Assembly (NCBI GenBank): GCA_031277045.1
Contig: JAISLX010000136.1
Location: 1-19,558 of the forward strand
Length of the DNA: 19,558 nt
Direction: 5' to 3'
Source: Treponema sp.
Lineage (GTDB): Bacteria; Spirochaetota; Spirochaetia; Treponematales; Breznakiellaceae
Made by a program: the position numbers and the translations under genes. The notes under the pieces are model-generated. The model saw only the letters and a program-made list of their open reading frames with translations, was not told the DNA's origin and ran no database searches. Shown here in pieces: positions 1-6,308 of the stretch (its first letter is position 1; each line of letters begins with the position of its first letter).

Positions 1-963
1 GATCCGGAAAAACTGGCGCGGATTTCCTCGCCCTGTCAAAATACCGAAATTGTTGATTGTCATACTATAAAGCCCTTTTCTATTCGTGAATTATGCGCCT
101 TCCCGCACACAATAGTTAAGCAAATAAATAAAACTTCCCTTTTCTACTCCCCCTATTTCAATATTCCCGCCGGCATTACGATTCCTGTTTACACCACCAT
201 TCACGATATTATATTTCCCGATATGCCGGAACTCACCTCCCCGCACGGTCTTGCGGCCAGGATGTGGTTTTACCGGCGGGCCTTCCGGCGTTCAAAAAAG
301 ATTTTTACCGTTTCGGAATTTTCAAAATCCAGAATTCGGTATTACCTGGGTTCCGGTAAACCGGTTGTTGTTACCTACAACGCGGCCCAGTCATACTTGT
401 TGGAGCCGTTTTCATATCCTCCTGAAAAAAAAGACATCATCCTTTTTATCGGAAATATCAAAAAACACAAGGGGCTTTCCTGTCTCCTTGATGCTTTTCT
501 TAAAGCAAGAAACGAGGGCCTTAACTCCAGGCTGGTTATTGCAGGCGGCATGGAAAATTTCAGATCCAGGGATTCAGACGTTCTGAGGCGCGTAGACAGC
601 CTTGACAAGGAAGTGGTGGAATTTACCGGATTCATTCCCAATGAAAAGCTCAAAAGCCTCCTTGCGGAAGCGGCGCTCCTCGTGCAGCCATCGCTGTATG
701 AGGGTTTCGGTTATCCTCCCCTGGAAGCCATGATGGTGGGAACAAGTGCCCTGATTTCGGATATTCCCGTGTTCAGGGAGGTATATGGGTCTTTTCCGGT
801 TACCTTCTTTAAGGCCGGGGACAGCGGGGATTTAAAAGAAAAACTTCTTTTCCTTCTTCGGGATCAAAAATATCAGGGGCTGACCCTGCCGCAGGAGTTG
901 GTGGAAAAGTACAGCTTTAAAAAAACTGCCGGAATAATTCTTAAGGAACTGGAAAAATCATGA
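1..963 (+). CDS. GT4-family glycosyltransferase, 5' end outside window
   Basis: The frame is open from base 1 with no stop, and the segment before the first ATG (223) reads as protein: it contains FYSPYFNIP and TTIHDIIFP, typical of the N-terminal Rossmann half of GT4 enzymes. ATG 223 is therefore internal and the gene is cut by the window edge. The C-terminal half has the family core: a FIGNIKKHKG strand-loop, an ELVxVGG-like VIAGG segment, and the E-x7-E sugar-nucleotide motif in LYEGFGYPPLEAM. Known for the family: retaining transfer of a sugar from a nucleotide donor to a lipid-linked or sugar acceptor at the inner face of the membrane. Donor and acceptor cannot be read. Its TGA overlaps the ATG of the next glycosyltransferase (ATGA), so the two are probably translationally coupled. 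Base composition is richer in A/T than later genes, as expected for an exchangeable polysaccharide cluster. Confidence 0.9.
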   Translation, partial: DPEKLARISSPCQNTEIVDCHTIKPFSIRELCAFPHTIVKQINKTSLFYSPYFNIPAGITIPVYTTIHDIIFPDMPELTSPHGLAARMWFYRRAFRRSKKIFTVSEFSKSRIRYYLGSGKPVVVTYNAAQSYLLEPFSYPPEKKDIILFIGNIKKHKGLSCLLDAFLKARNEGLNSRLVIAGGMENFRSRDSDVLRRVDSLDKEVVEFTGFIPNEKLKSLLAEAALLVQPSLYEGFGYPPLEAMMVGTSALISDIPVFREVYGSFPVTFFKAGDSGDLKEKLLFLLRDQKYQGLTLPQELVEKYSFKKTAGIILKELEKS

Positions 964-2057
964 AAGTCGCCATTGTCCATTACTGGCTTGTCAATATGCG
1001 GGGAGGCGAGAAGATGCTTGAAGCACTGCTCGAACTCTACCCCGAGGCGGATATATATACCCATGTGTACGATCCCAAGGCTGTTTCTCCCCTCATCAAC
1101 TCCCACAGAATTATTACGTCATCTATCAATAAACTGCCCTTTGCGAAAAAACTGTATCAGAAATATATGCCCCTTATGCCAAATGCCTTAAACGGCTTTG
1201 ATCTGCAAAAATACGATTTGATTATTTCAAGCGAGGCAGGTCCTGCCAAGGGAATAGTTCCCAATCCCGACGCGTACCATATCTGTTACTGCCACAGCCC
1301 CATGCGCTATATCTGGGATATGTACCACGAATACTTTCGGGATGCCGGGTTGTTTACCCGCTTCTTTATGAAGCGCCTTGTCCCCTCCCTGCGTCTTTGG
1401 GATATTAGTTCCGCTAACATGGTAGACCGTTTTATTACCAATTCGCGTTATTCGGCGGAACGGATCAGGCGTTATTATAACCGCGACGCGGAAGTGGTGT
1501 ACGGTCCGGCGTCTATTGAAAAATTTCTGTCCGTTGAGCGTAAACCCGGAGATTTTTACCTTTTCTTCGGGCAGCTTACAGGCTATAAACGCGCCGATAT
1601 TGCCATAGAAGCCTGTATCGCCAAAGGCAGGAAACTTGTAATTGCCGGCGCGGGCGCGGGAGCAAGGGAAATAAAAAAATACCGGAAAACAGGACTCATC
1701 ACCTTTACCGGAAGAATTTCCGACGCGGAAGCGGCGGATCTGTTTTCCCGCGCCCGCGCCCTGCTCTTTCCGGGCATTGAAGACCTGGGGCTGGTTCCCA
1801 TTGAGGCCAATGCCGCGGGCTGTCCTGTAATCGCCTACCGCAAGGGCGGCGTCCTGGATACGGTCAAGGAAAGCGTAACCGGCGTTTTTTTTGACGAGCA
1901 GACTCCCGCCTCGCTGATAAAAGCCATGGACACGTTTGAGAAGAACGAAGCCGATTTTTCCGGACAGGCCGCCTTTACGGAGCATGTCAGGCAATTTTCC
2001 CGTGAAGCGTTCAAGGGGCGGATCATGTGTATCATTAATGAAAGAAAACGGTTATAA
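960..2057 (+). CDS. GT4-family glycosyltransferase (WbaZ-like)
   Basis: A 365-residue cytoplasmic or membrane-peripheral glycosyltransferase. The N-terminus, MKVAIVHYWLVNMRGGEKML, has the glycine-rich nucleotide-sugar loop (RGGEK) common in mannosyl/rhamnosyl-type GT4 enzymes such as the WbaZ group. Next comes the acceptor-domain region with CHSPMRYIWDMYHEYF (about residues 112-127), typical of this subgroup. The C-terminal donor domain has YLFFGQL, KLVIAGAG and the E-x7-E motif in IEDLGLVPIEAN (about 272-283). ATG 960 overlaps the previous stop by ATGA, which fixes the start. Length is normal for the family. It probably adds one sugar of the O-antigen or exopolysaccharide repeat unit built on the lipid carrier primed by the next gene's product. 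The exact sugar is not inferable. Confidence 0.9.
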   Translation: MKVAIVHYWLVNMRGGEKMLEALLELYPEADIYTHVYDPKAVSPLINSHRIITSSINKLPFAKKLYQKYMPLMPNALNGFDLQKYDLIISSEAGPAKGIVPNPDAYHICYCHSPMRYIWDMYHEYFRDAGLFTRFFMKRLVPSLRLWDISSANMVDRFITNSRYSAERIRRYYNRDAEVVYGPASIEKFLSVERKPGDFYLFFGQLTGYKRADIAIEACIAKGRKLVIAGAGAGAREIKKYRKTGLITFTGRISDAEAADLFSRARALLFPGIEDLGLVPIEANAAGCPVIAYRKGGVLDTVKESVTGVFFDEQTPASLIKAMDTFEKNEADFSGQAAFTEHVRQFSREAFKGRIMCIINERKRL

Positions 2058-2064
2058 TAAAAGA

Positions 2065-3507
2065 ATGGATATTCGGGAATTTGCGGACTGGTATCATGCC
2101 CGTTATAAGCGGACCAGTTCGGCTCTTACTTCCACGGCCTTTGCGGTTTCCGATCTGATTGGGGTTATGCTTTCCTTTGGGGCGGGGTTCTTCGTTGTCA
2201 ATATGTACGACATTACGGCTATCAATTTCAAGTCTTTTGTTACCTATTGGCCCTATCTTCCGGTTTTCATTCTTTTCTTTCAAATAAACGGACTTTATCC
2301 GGGAATTTCCCTTGCGCCGTCGGAAGAGCTTCGCCATTTTACCGTAAGCTCCGTCCTGGCCCACGGGGGGATCATTTTATCCCGCTATATTGAAGACCAG
2401 GAATTTGACGCCATATCTGTCGCTTTTATCATCAGTTTTCTTTTATCGCCGGTTGTCCTTATGCTGATGCGCAATATAACGCATGCCGTTCTAAGCGGAT
2501 CCGGCCTTGGGGGGATACCCGCCGTGGTTTACGGCAGCGGGCCGACGGGCCGTCTTGTTATCGACAGGCTTTTGCACAGCAAACGAGCCGGCTATATACC
2601 TGTTCTAATTCTTGATAACACAGCGGAATCCGGGGAAAGTTACCGGGGTATCCCCATTTTGCACGACACATCTATTGGCCCGGAAATAGTTAGGCGGTTC
2701 AGGATACGGATGGCTATCGTGGCTATGCCGGAGCTTTTCCGGACAGATTTGACCCATCTGCTTAACTACTCGGTTGCGGCGTTCCGGTATTCCGTGCTGA
2801 TTCCCGATTCTTTTAATATTACCAATATTTGGACATCCGTCAGGGACTTCGACGGTATTCTTGGTTTTGTAACAAACCACAAACTTAAAATGCCCTGGAA
2901 TCTTGCCATTAAACGGCTGTTGGATTTGACATTTGTGATTACCGGCGGGTTAGTTGTTTTTCCCCTGCTGCTTATTATTGCCCTTTTGGTGAAGCTGAGT
3001 TCCCCGGGTCCGGTACTGTACAGCCACCAGCGGCTGGGCAAAAACGGCAGGCATTTTAACGCCTATAAATTCAGATCTATGGTCAGGGATTCGCAGGATG
3101 CTCTGGACAAACTGCTTTCGCAGTCCCCTCAGCTGCGTGCCGAATGGGAGGCGAATCACAAACTAAAAGACGACCCCAGAATAACGCTTATCGGAAAATT
3201 TTTACGGCGTACCAGCCTTGACGAATTTCCCCAGCTTATTAATATTATTAAGGGTGAAATGAGTCTGGTAGGCCCCAGGCCGATAGTTGACGGGGAAGTG
3301 GAAAAATACGGCAGGAATTTTGATCGTGTTTTTTCAGTCAAACCCGGACTTACGGGCCTGTGGCAGGTTTCGGGCCGGTCGGATACCGATTACGCCGAAA
3401 GGGTCGCTTTTGACACGTATTACCTTCAAAGCTGGTCGGTCTGGCTGGACCTGTGGGTGTTGCTCAAAACTTTGGGTGTTGTTATCAAGGGGAAAGGGGC
3501 GTATTGA
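2065..3507 (+). CDS. WbaP-type polyprenyl-phosphate sugar-1-phosphate transferase
   Basis: Initiating enzyme of surface polysaccharide synthesis: it moves a hexose-1-phosphate from a UDP-sugar to undecaprenyl phosphate at the inner membrane. The N-terminal half holds several hydrophobic spans (about residues 20-145). A Rossmann-like soluble region follows, with AVVYGSGPTGRL near 153-165. One more membrane segment (about 290-313) precedes the catalytic C-terminus: SSPGPVLYSHQRLG, YKFRSM, the DE pair at 386-387 in SLDEFPQL, MSLVGPRP, and KPGLTGLWQVSGRS. At 480 residues, with a terminal KGKGAY, it matches the WbaP group better than short PglC-like forms. An in-frame ATG at 2038 would add nine residues and overlap the previous gene; neither start has a clear Shine-Dalgarno, and I chose 2065 because it lies just past the upstream stop. 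Hexose specificity (Gal or Glc) is unknown. Confidence 0.93.
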   Translation: MDIREFADWYHARYKRTSSALTSTAFAVSDLIGVMLSFGAGFFVVNMYDITAINFKSFVTYWPYLPVFILFFQINGLYPGISLAPSEELRHFTVSSVLAHGGIILSRYIEDQEFDAISVAFIISFLLSPVVLMLMRNITHAVLSGSGLGGIPAVVYGSGPTGRLVIDRLLHSKRAGYIPVLILDNTAESGESYRGIPILHDTSIGPEIVRRFRIRMAIVAMPELFRTDLTHLLNYSVAAFRYSVLIPDSFNITNIWTSVRDFDGILGFVTNHKLKMPWNLAIKRLLDLTFVITGGLVVFPLLLIIALLVKLSSPGPVLYSHQRLGKNGRHFNAYKFRSMVRDSQDALDKLLSQSPQLRAEWEANHKLKDDPRITLIGKFLRRTSLDEFPQLINIIKGEMSLVGPRPIVDGEVEKYGRNFDRVFSVKPGLTGLWQVSGRSDTDYAERVAFDTYYLQSWSVWLDLWVLLKTLGVVIKGKGAY

Positions 3508-4316
3508 TGCGGAAAAAAGTGTATTCCCTCATTATTTTTTTCTTTTGTTCCGGTTTTCTTTTGTCCGCCCAGAGCGGCCCTGAGGATTTTTTGCCGCCTT
3601 CCCCGCGCTCTATCGGCGAGATATTTCCTTCCCTGGACGGGAAAATACGGGAACAGGCTTTCTCCCCGGACGGTTATTTTGCTTCCTACGGCCAAAACTA
3701 CCGGACCCTGGATACCCCGGGCCTCGATCCCCGCGCCCGTGCGGAAATTGACAGCCTTAAGCCTTCGGTGGTCATCGAGTGCCTGATGGTTATCCCGTAT
3801 TCGTCCGGACCGATGGAAGCCGTTGATATCTACAACGCTATCCGCCGTATCCGCGCCCTAAAGGGGCGCCTGTACCATTCGGACACCCGCAAATCGGATA
3901 TTCCGCTTTTTGAAGACGCCACCCGCATCGCGGGCACCAGGCGGACTTCAAGCCTGGACGATCCGCCCCCCCGGGACAGCCTGCCCGATTCGGAAACAAT
4001 TCATATCCGGTTAAAAGACGCCAACTTCGGCAATTCTTACTATCAGGCCGATATTCAACAAAATCTGCGGGGGTTCAGTTACAATCTTTCAAACAGCCGG
4101 GATTTGAGCTACCTTATTTTCCCGGTTATCAAACCGGGAAAATTCATTGCCCAGTTTTATTTTGAACCCCTGGCCGAGGGGGTCCTGGTCTACTGCCTGA
4201 GCGGCGCCAAAGTTTCTGATTTTATCGCGTCGCAGGTTGACATGCCTTCCGCCATTCAAAAGCGGCTGGAAGTCATTCTAGGCTGGGTCATTGATTGCGT
4301 GAGCGGCCGTTTATAA
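3507..4316 (+). CDS. secreted protein of unknown function (treponemal DUF6675-like?)
   Basis: A 269-residue protein. It begins with a clear Sec signal peptide: MRKK, a hydrophobic run to about residue 20, then LLSAQS as a plausible cleavage site. The start ATG overlaps the transferase stop (TGATG) and has an AAGGGG ribosome site inside the preceding gene, so it is translationally coupled to the polysaccharide operon. No catalytic motif is recognisable. Visible parts are a conserved-looking segment SLKPSVVIECLMVIPY followed by YNAIRRIRALKG (about 85-120), a charged proline-rich linker, and a C-terminal half rich in short beta-type stretches ending in a hydrophobic helix. I recall similar secreted proteins in treponemes under the label DUF6675, but only from memory. 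Position suggests a periplasmic or outer-membrane role linked to the glycan made by the upstream genes. That is inference. Confidence 0.8.
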   Translation: MRKKVYSLIIFFFCSGFLLSAQSGPEDFLPPSPRSIGEIFPSLDGKIREQAFSPDGYFASYGQNYRTLDTPGLDPRARAEIDSLKPSVVIECLMVIPYSSGPMEAVDIYNAIRRIRALKGRLYHSDTRKSDIPLFEDATRIAGTRRTSSLDDPPPRDSLPDSETIHIRLKDANFGNSYYQADIQQNLRGFSYNLSNSRDLSYLIFPVIKPGKFIAQFYFEPLAEGVLVYCLSGAKVSDFIASQVDMPSAIQKRLEVILGWVIDCVSGRL

Positions 4317-4322
4317 ACGGCC
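4305..4322. repeat. 18-bp perfect palindrome over the stop codon
   Basis: GGCCGTTTA is followed directly by its reverse complement TAAACGGCC, and the TAA stop of the secreted-protein gene sits at the centre (4314-4316). In RNA this could form a 7-bp stem with a four-base loop. There is no T-run afterwards, so it is not a standard intrinsic terminator. Confidence 0.6.
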
Positions 4323-4413
4323 CGCCCGCGATTGACTATCCATATTCCCGCCATTGACCCCGGTCAGTTGAGTTCACGGTCCACGCCGGCGGCCTTTTCA
4401 TTGGCTATTGAGT

Positions 4414-4458
4414 CTTTCCCAAGGGCTTTTTCCAAAACCAGCCGGCTTTTGGGAAAAA
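4414..4458. repeat. imperfect inverted repeat with two competing pairings
   Basis: The arm TTTTGGGAAAAA near 4447-4458 can pair either with CTTTCCCAA at 4414-4422 (with an inner GGCT/AGCC pair) or with TTTTTCCAAAA at 4427-4437 (one bulged G). The outer arms CTTTCCCAA / TTGGGAAA recur in the inverted repeat before queH (5702-5730), so the two may belong to one repeat family. It could also be a decayed terminator or attenuator. Confidence 0.45.
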
Positions 4459-4533
4459 ATTCCATTGACAGGCTGTGGTCCCGGTACGTGATTGGACATT
4501 TCAAAAGGTAACCCAGCTTAGTTGGGTTGGGTA

Positions 4534-4562
4534 TTGACAGGATTCCGTTTTTTTACTATTCT
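4534..4562 (+). promoter_or_regulatory. promoter for tRNA-Met and apt
   Basis: A perfect -35 box TTGACA (4534-4539), a 17-bp spacer containing a T7 run, and a -10 box TATTCT (4557-4562) predict a transcript start near 4569, about 44 bases before the mature tRNA 5' end. This is the best sigma-70-type promoter in the window. No terminator is evident between the tRNA and apt. Confidence 0.7.
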
Positions 4563-4612
4563 TGCCGCGTACTGTTCAGCGCCGCCCCTGGCGGCGCGCT
4601 GGAATCTTTAAC

Positions 4613-4685
4613 GGCGGCGTAGCTCAGTTGGCAGAGCATGCGGCTCATATCCGCAGTGTCATAGGTTCAATCCCTATCGCCGCTA
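4613..4685 (+). tRNA. tRNA-Met (anticodon CAU)
   Basis: A 73-base cloverleaf. The acceptor stem GGCGGCG/CGCCGCT has a G-U first pair. The D arm is GCTC-AGTTGGCA-GAGC, and the anticodon stem TGCGG/CCGCA encloses loop CTCATAT with CAT at 34-36. A five-base variable loop follows, then the T arm ATAGG-TTCAATC-CCTAT and discriminator A. CCA is not encoded. It lacks the three G-C pairs in the anticodon stem expected of initiator tRNA, so elongator Met is favoured. An Ile2 tRNA with lysidine at position 34 cannot be excluded by eye. Confidence 0.93.
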
Positions 4686-4701
4686 AAAACAGAGAGGCAA
4701 A

Positions 4702-4723
4702 GGTCTCCGCGGACACGGAGATC
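4702..4723 (+). promoter_or_regulatory. hairpin in the tRNA-apt leader
   Basis: GGTCTCCG (4702-4709) pairs with CGGAGATC (4716-4723) through eight pairs, including one G-U, around a six-base loop. It lies between the tRNA and the apt ribosome site with no T-run. It could be a processing or stability element that separates tRNA maturation from apt mRNA. Confidence 0.35.
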
Positions 4724-4762
4724 CTCGAATTATCAGAGCTAAAACCGGGAGTAAACCCAGCC

Positions 4763-5296
4763 ATGCCGGATAGTTTTAACTTAGACGACTATATCAGAAA
4801 AGTCCCGGACTTTCCCAAAAAAGGCATCCTTTTTTATGATATCACCAGTGTCCTGACTATGCCGGACGCGTTTCGTTACTGCGTCAAAAACATGACGGAG
4901 CGTTACAAGGACCTGAATATCGACGCGGTGGCCGCGATTGAGGCCCGGGGCTTCCTCTTTGCCGCCCCTTTCGCCGAACGTCTGGGAATTCCCCTTATCC
5001 TAATCCGGAAAAAGGGCAAATTACCAGGACAAACTCTATCGAAGCAGTATCAGCTTGAATACGGCACGGCGGAGATTGAAGTCCACACCAAGGACGTAAA
5101 GCCCGGCGACAGGATTCTCTTAACCGATGACTTGGTGGCCACCGGCGGTACCCTGCGGGCCGCGCGGGACCTTCTTATTGAATGTGGCGCCGCCGTCCCC
5201 GAAATCTTCGGCGTTATTGGTCTTCCGTTCCTCAACTACGAGGCGGTCCTTGCCCCCACGCCGGTTTATACTCTCATCCAATACCACGGTGAATGA
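4763..5296 (+). CDS. apt: adenine phosphoribosyltransferase
   Basis: Purine salvage enzyme: adenine plus PRPP gives AMP and pyrophosphate in the cytoplasm. The 177-residue product matches the usual length. Visible hallmarks are KVPDFPKKGILFYDIT at 13-28 (the APT N-terminal signature), AIEARGFLFAAPFA at 58-71, the flexible-loop region IRKKGKLPGQT at 81-91, and the PRPP-binding motif ILLTDDLVATGGT at 118-130. The start is ATG 4763, with GGGAG ten bases upstream. The frame stays open further 5', but that part reads through the tRNA and is not coding. It lies 77 bases after tRNA-Met and probably shares its promoter. Confidence 0.96.
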   Translation: MPDSFNLDDYIRKVPDFPKKGILFYDITSVLTMPDAFRYCVKNMTERYKDLNIDAVAAIEARGFLFAAPFAERLGIPLILIRKKGKLPGQTLSKQYQLEYGTAEIEVHTKDVKPGDRILLTDDLVATGGTLRAARDLLIECGAAVPEIFGVIGLPFLNYEAVLAPTPVYTLIQYHGE

Positions 5297-5323
5297 AAAA
5301 GGTTTTGTGAAAGCTGCAATGGA

Positions 5324-5339
5324 GGCGCGTGGACGCGCC
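5324..5339 (+). terminator. possible weak terminator hairpin after apt
   Basis: GGCGCG (5324-5329) and CGCGCC (5334-5339) form a GC-rich stem with a four-base loop, but the T-rich stretch TTGTTTT starts only about seven bases later. It may be a weak or factor-assisted terminator, or just structure. Confidence 0.3.
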
Positions 5340-5365
5340 GCGCGTCTTGTTTTACAATAGGTTCC

Positions 5366-5626
5366 ATGTACGATATTGCCACACGGGGGACTTGTTCCAC
5401 GCGGATCCGTTTCGATATCAGGGACCGCAGGGTCCACGATGTTTCTTTTGAAAACGGTTGCAACGGAAATCTCAAAGCTCTGTCCATACTGCTGGAAGGC
5501 ATGGACGGCGGGGAGCTTGTCGAAAAGCTTAAAGGCATTCAATGCGGCGGCCGGGGAACTTCCTGCGCGGATCAACTTGCCCGGGCGGTTGAGGAACGAA
5601 TTGGCGATGCCGGGAAAACCGGTTGA
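5366..5626 (+). CDS. small four-cysteine TSCPD-type protein
   Basis: An 86-residue protein resembling the stand-alone TSCPD-domain family (related to the C-terminal tail of B12-dependent ribonucleotide reductases; role uncertain). It has four cysteines in the family spacing: C10 (GTCSTRI), C32 (ENGCNGNL), C60 (QCGGRG) and C67 (TSCADQLA), suggesting metal binding or a redox pair. The signature here is TSCAD instead of TSCPD. No ribonucleotide reductase gene is nearby. ATG 5366 has a short AGG four bases upstream, and a TACAAT string sits just before it. It lies between apt and queH, 69 and 112 bases from them, in the same direction. It might be involved in nucleotide metabolism or act as a small zinc protein; both are inference. 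Confidence 0.75.
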   Translation: MYDIATRGTCSTRIRFDIRDRRVHDVSFENGCNGNLKALSILLEGMDGGELVEKLKGIQCGGRGTSCADQLARAVEERIGDAGKTG

Positions 5627-5701
5627 TCGCGCTAAACTTGGCCTATCTCCGTCCGGGCTATTCCGGGCAAGAACAAAAACCAATGTATAAATTCAAGGCG
5701 G

Positions 5702-5730
5702 CTTTCCCAAAACTTCAGTTTTTGGGAAAG
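5702..5730. repeat. strong inverted repeat just before queH
   Basis: CTTTCCCAAAA (5702-5712) and TTTTGGGAAAG (5720-5730) are perfect 11-bp arms around CTTCAGT. The 3' arm contains GGGAAAG, the only purine-rich stretch near the queH start, so the hairpin could mask the ribosome site. The central AACTTCAGTT is shared with the repeat at 18763-18792, and the outer arms with 4414-4458. Confidence 0.75.
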
Positions 5731-5738
5731 TCTCATGT

Positions 5739-6308
5739 ATGAAACTGCTGCTTCACACCTGCTGCGGCCCCTGCCTGGTCGGTTGTCTTGGAAATCTTGA
5801 GGATGAGGGTATAAAACCCGTCCTGTTCTGGTACAATCCCAACATCCATCCCTGGACGGAGTACCGCTCACGCCGGGACTGCCTGGAGGATGTCGCAAAC
5901 AGAAAGAGCCTTGAACTGCTGAAAACCGACGAGTACGGGCTCCGCCTGTTCCTGAGGGGAGTCCGCATGATTGAGACCGGCAGGGAGGCGGAGAAAAATT
6001 CCGGCGGCGACGCAAAAGCCGGCCGCTGCGATTATTGTTACCGGTTACGGCTGGAAAAGACCGCGGAGACCGCCCGGCTGGAAGGTTACGATTTTTTCAG
6101 CACTACCCTCCTGATAAGTCCCTACCAGCGGCACGACGCCATCAAAAAAACCGGGGAAGAACTGGCCGCCGGCTACGGCATACCGTTTTTCTACCGCGAC
6201 TTCCGTCCCTTTTTTCGCGCGGGCCAAAAGACCGCCCGGGGGATGGGGCTGTACACACAGAAATACTGTGGATGCGTTTTCAGCGAGGAGGAACGCTACG
6301 CCCTATGA
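5739..6308 (+). CDS. queH: epoxyqueuosine reductase QueH
   Basis: Catalyses the last step of queuosine synthesis, reducing epoxyqueuosine to queuosine at position 34 of GUN-anticodon tRNAs. It is the cobalamin-independent alternative to QueG. The 189-residue length is normal. All family cysteine groups are present: CCGPC at 8-12, CDYC at 97-100 and YCGC at 176-179; in this family such cysteines bind an iron-sulfur cluster and a second metal. Other hallmarks are WYNPNIHP at 31-38, TTLLISPYQ at 122-130 and FFYRDFRP at 150-157. The start follows the inverted repeat by eight bases. It is joined to tcdA by an ATGA overlap. Other queuosine genes are not in the window, so the precursor is made or salvaged elsewhere. 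Confidence 0.95.
   Translation: MKLLLHTCCGPCLVGCLGNLEDEGIKPVLFWYNPNIHPWTEYRSRRDCLEDVANRKSLELLKTDEYGLRLFLRGVRMIETGREAEKNSGGDAKAGRCDYCYRLRLEKTAETARLEGYDFFSTTLLISPYQRHDAIKKTGEELAAGYGIPFFYRDFRPFFRAGQKTARGMGLYTQKYCGCVFSEEERYAL

Larger units (their letters stand above)
4317..4612 (+). other. 296-bp structured intergenic region
   Basis: No credible ORF. It holds an 18-bp perfect palindrome straddling the preceding stop codon, a long imperfect inverted repeat at 4414-4458, a short hairpin (AACCCA / TGGGTT near 4510-4529), and the tRNA promoter. The hexamer-like string ATTGAC occurs four times (near 4331, 4353, 4464 and 4533), and only the last has a fitting -10 box. No intrinsic terminator with a T-run is visible after the polysaccharide operon. 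Confidence 0.6.

Noticed and set aside
1936..2037. N-terminal extension of the WbaP-type transferase
   Set aside because: It overlaps about 100 bases of the coding glycosyltransferase and has an unlikely basic sequence. Starts at 2038 or 2065 suit the family length.
4562..4762. N-terminal extension of apt in frame
   Set aside because: It reads straight through the tRNA, while apt has a canonical start with a ribosome site at 4763 and family-typical length.
6035..6304. N-terminal extension of tcdA
   Set aside because: It overlaps the well-conserved end of queH in another frame; the E1-like domain begins right after ATG 6305.
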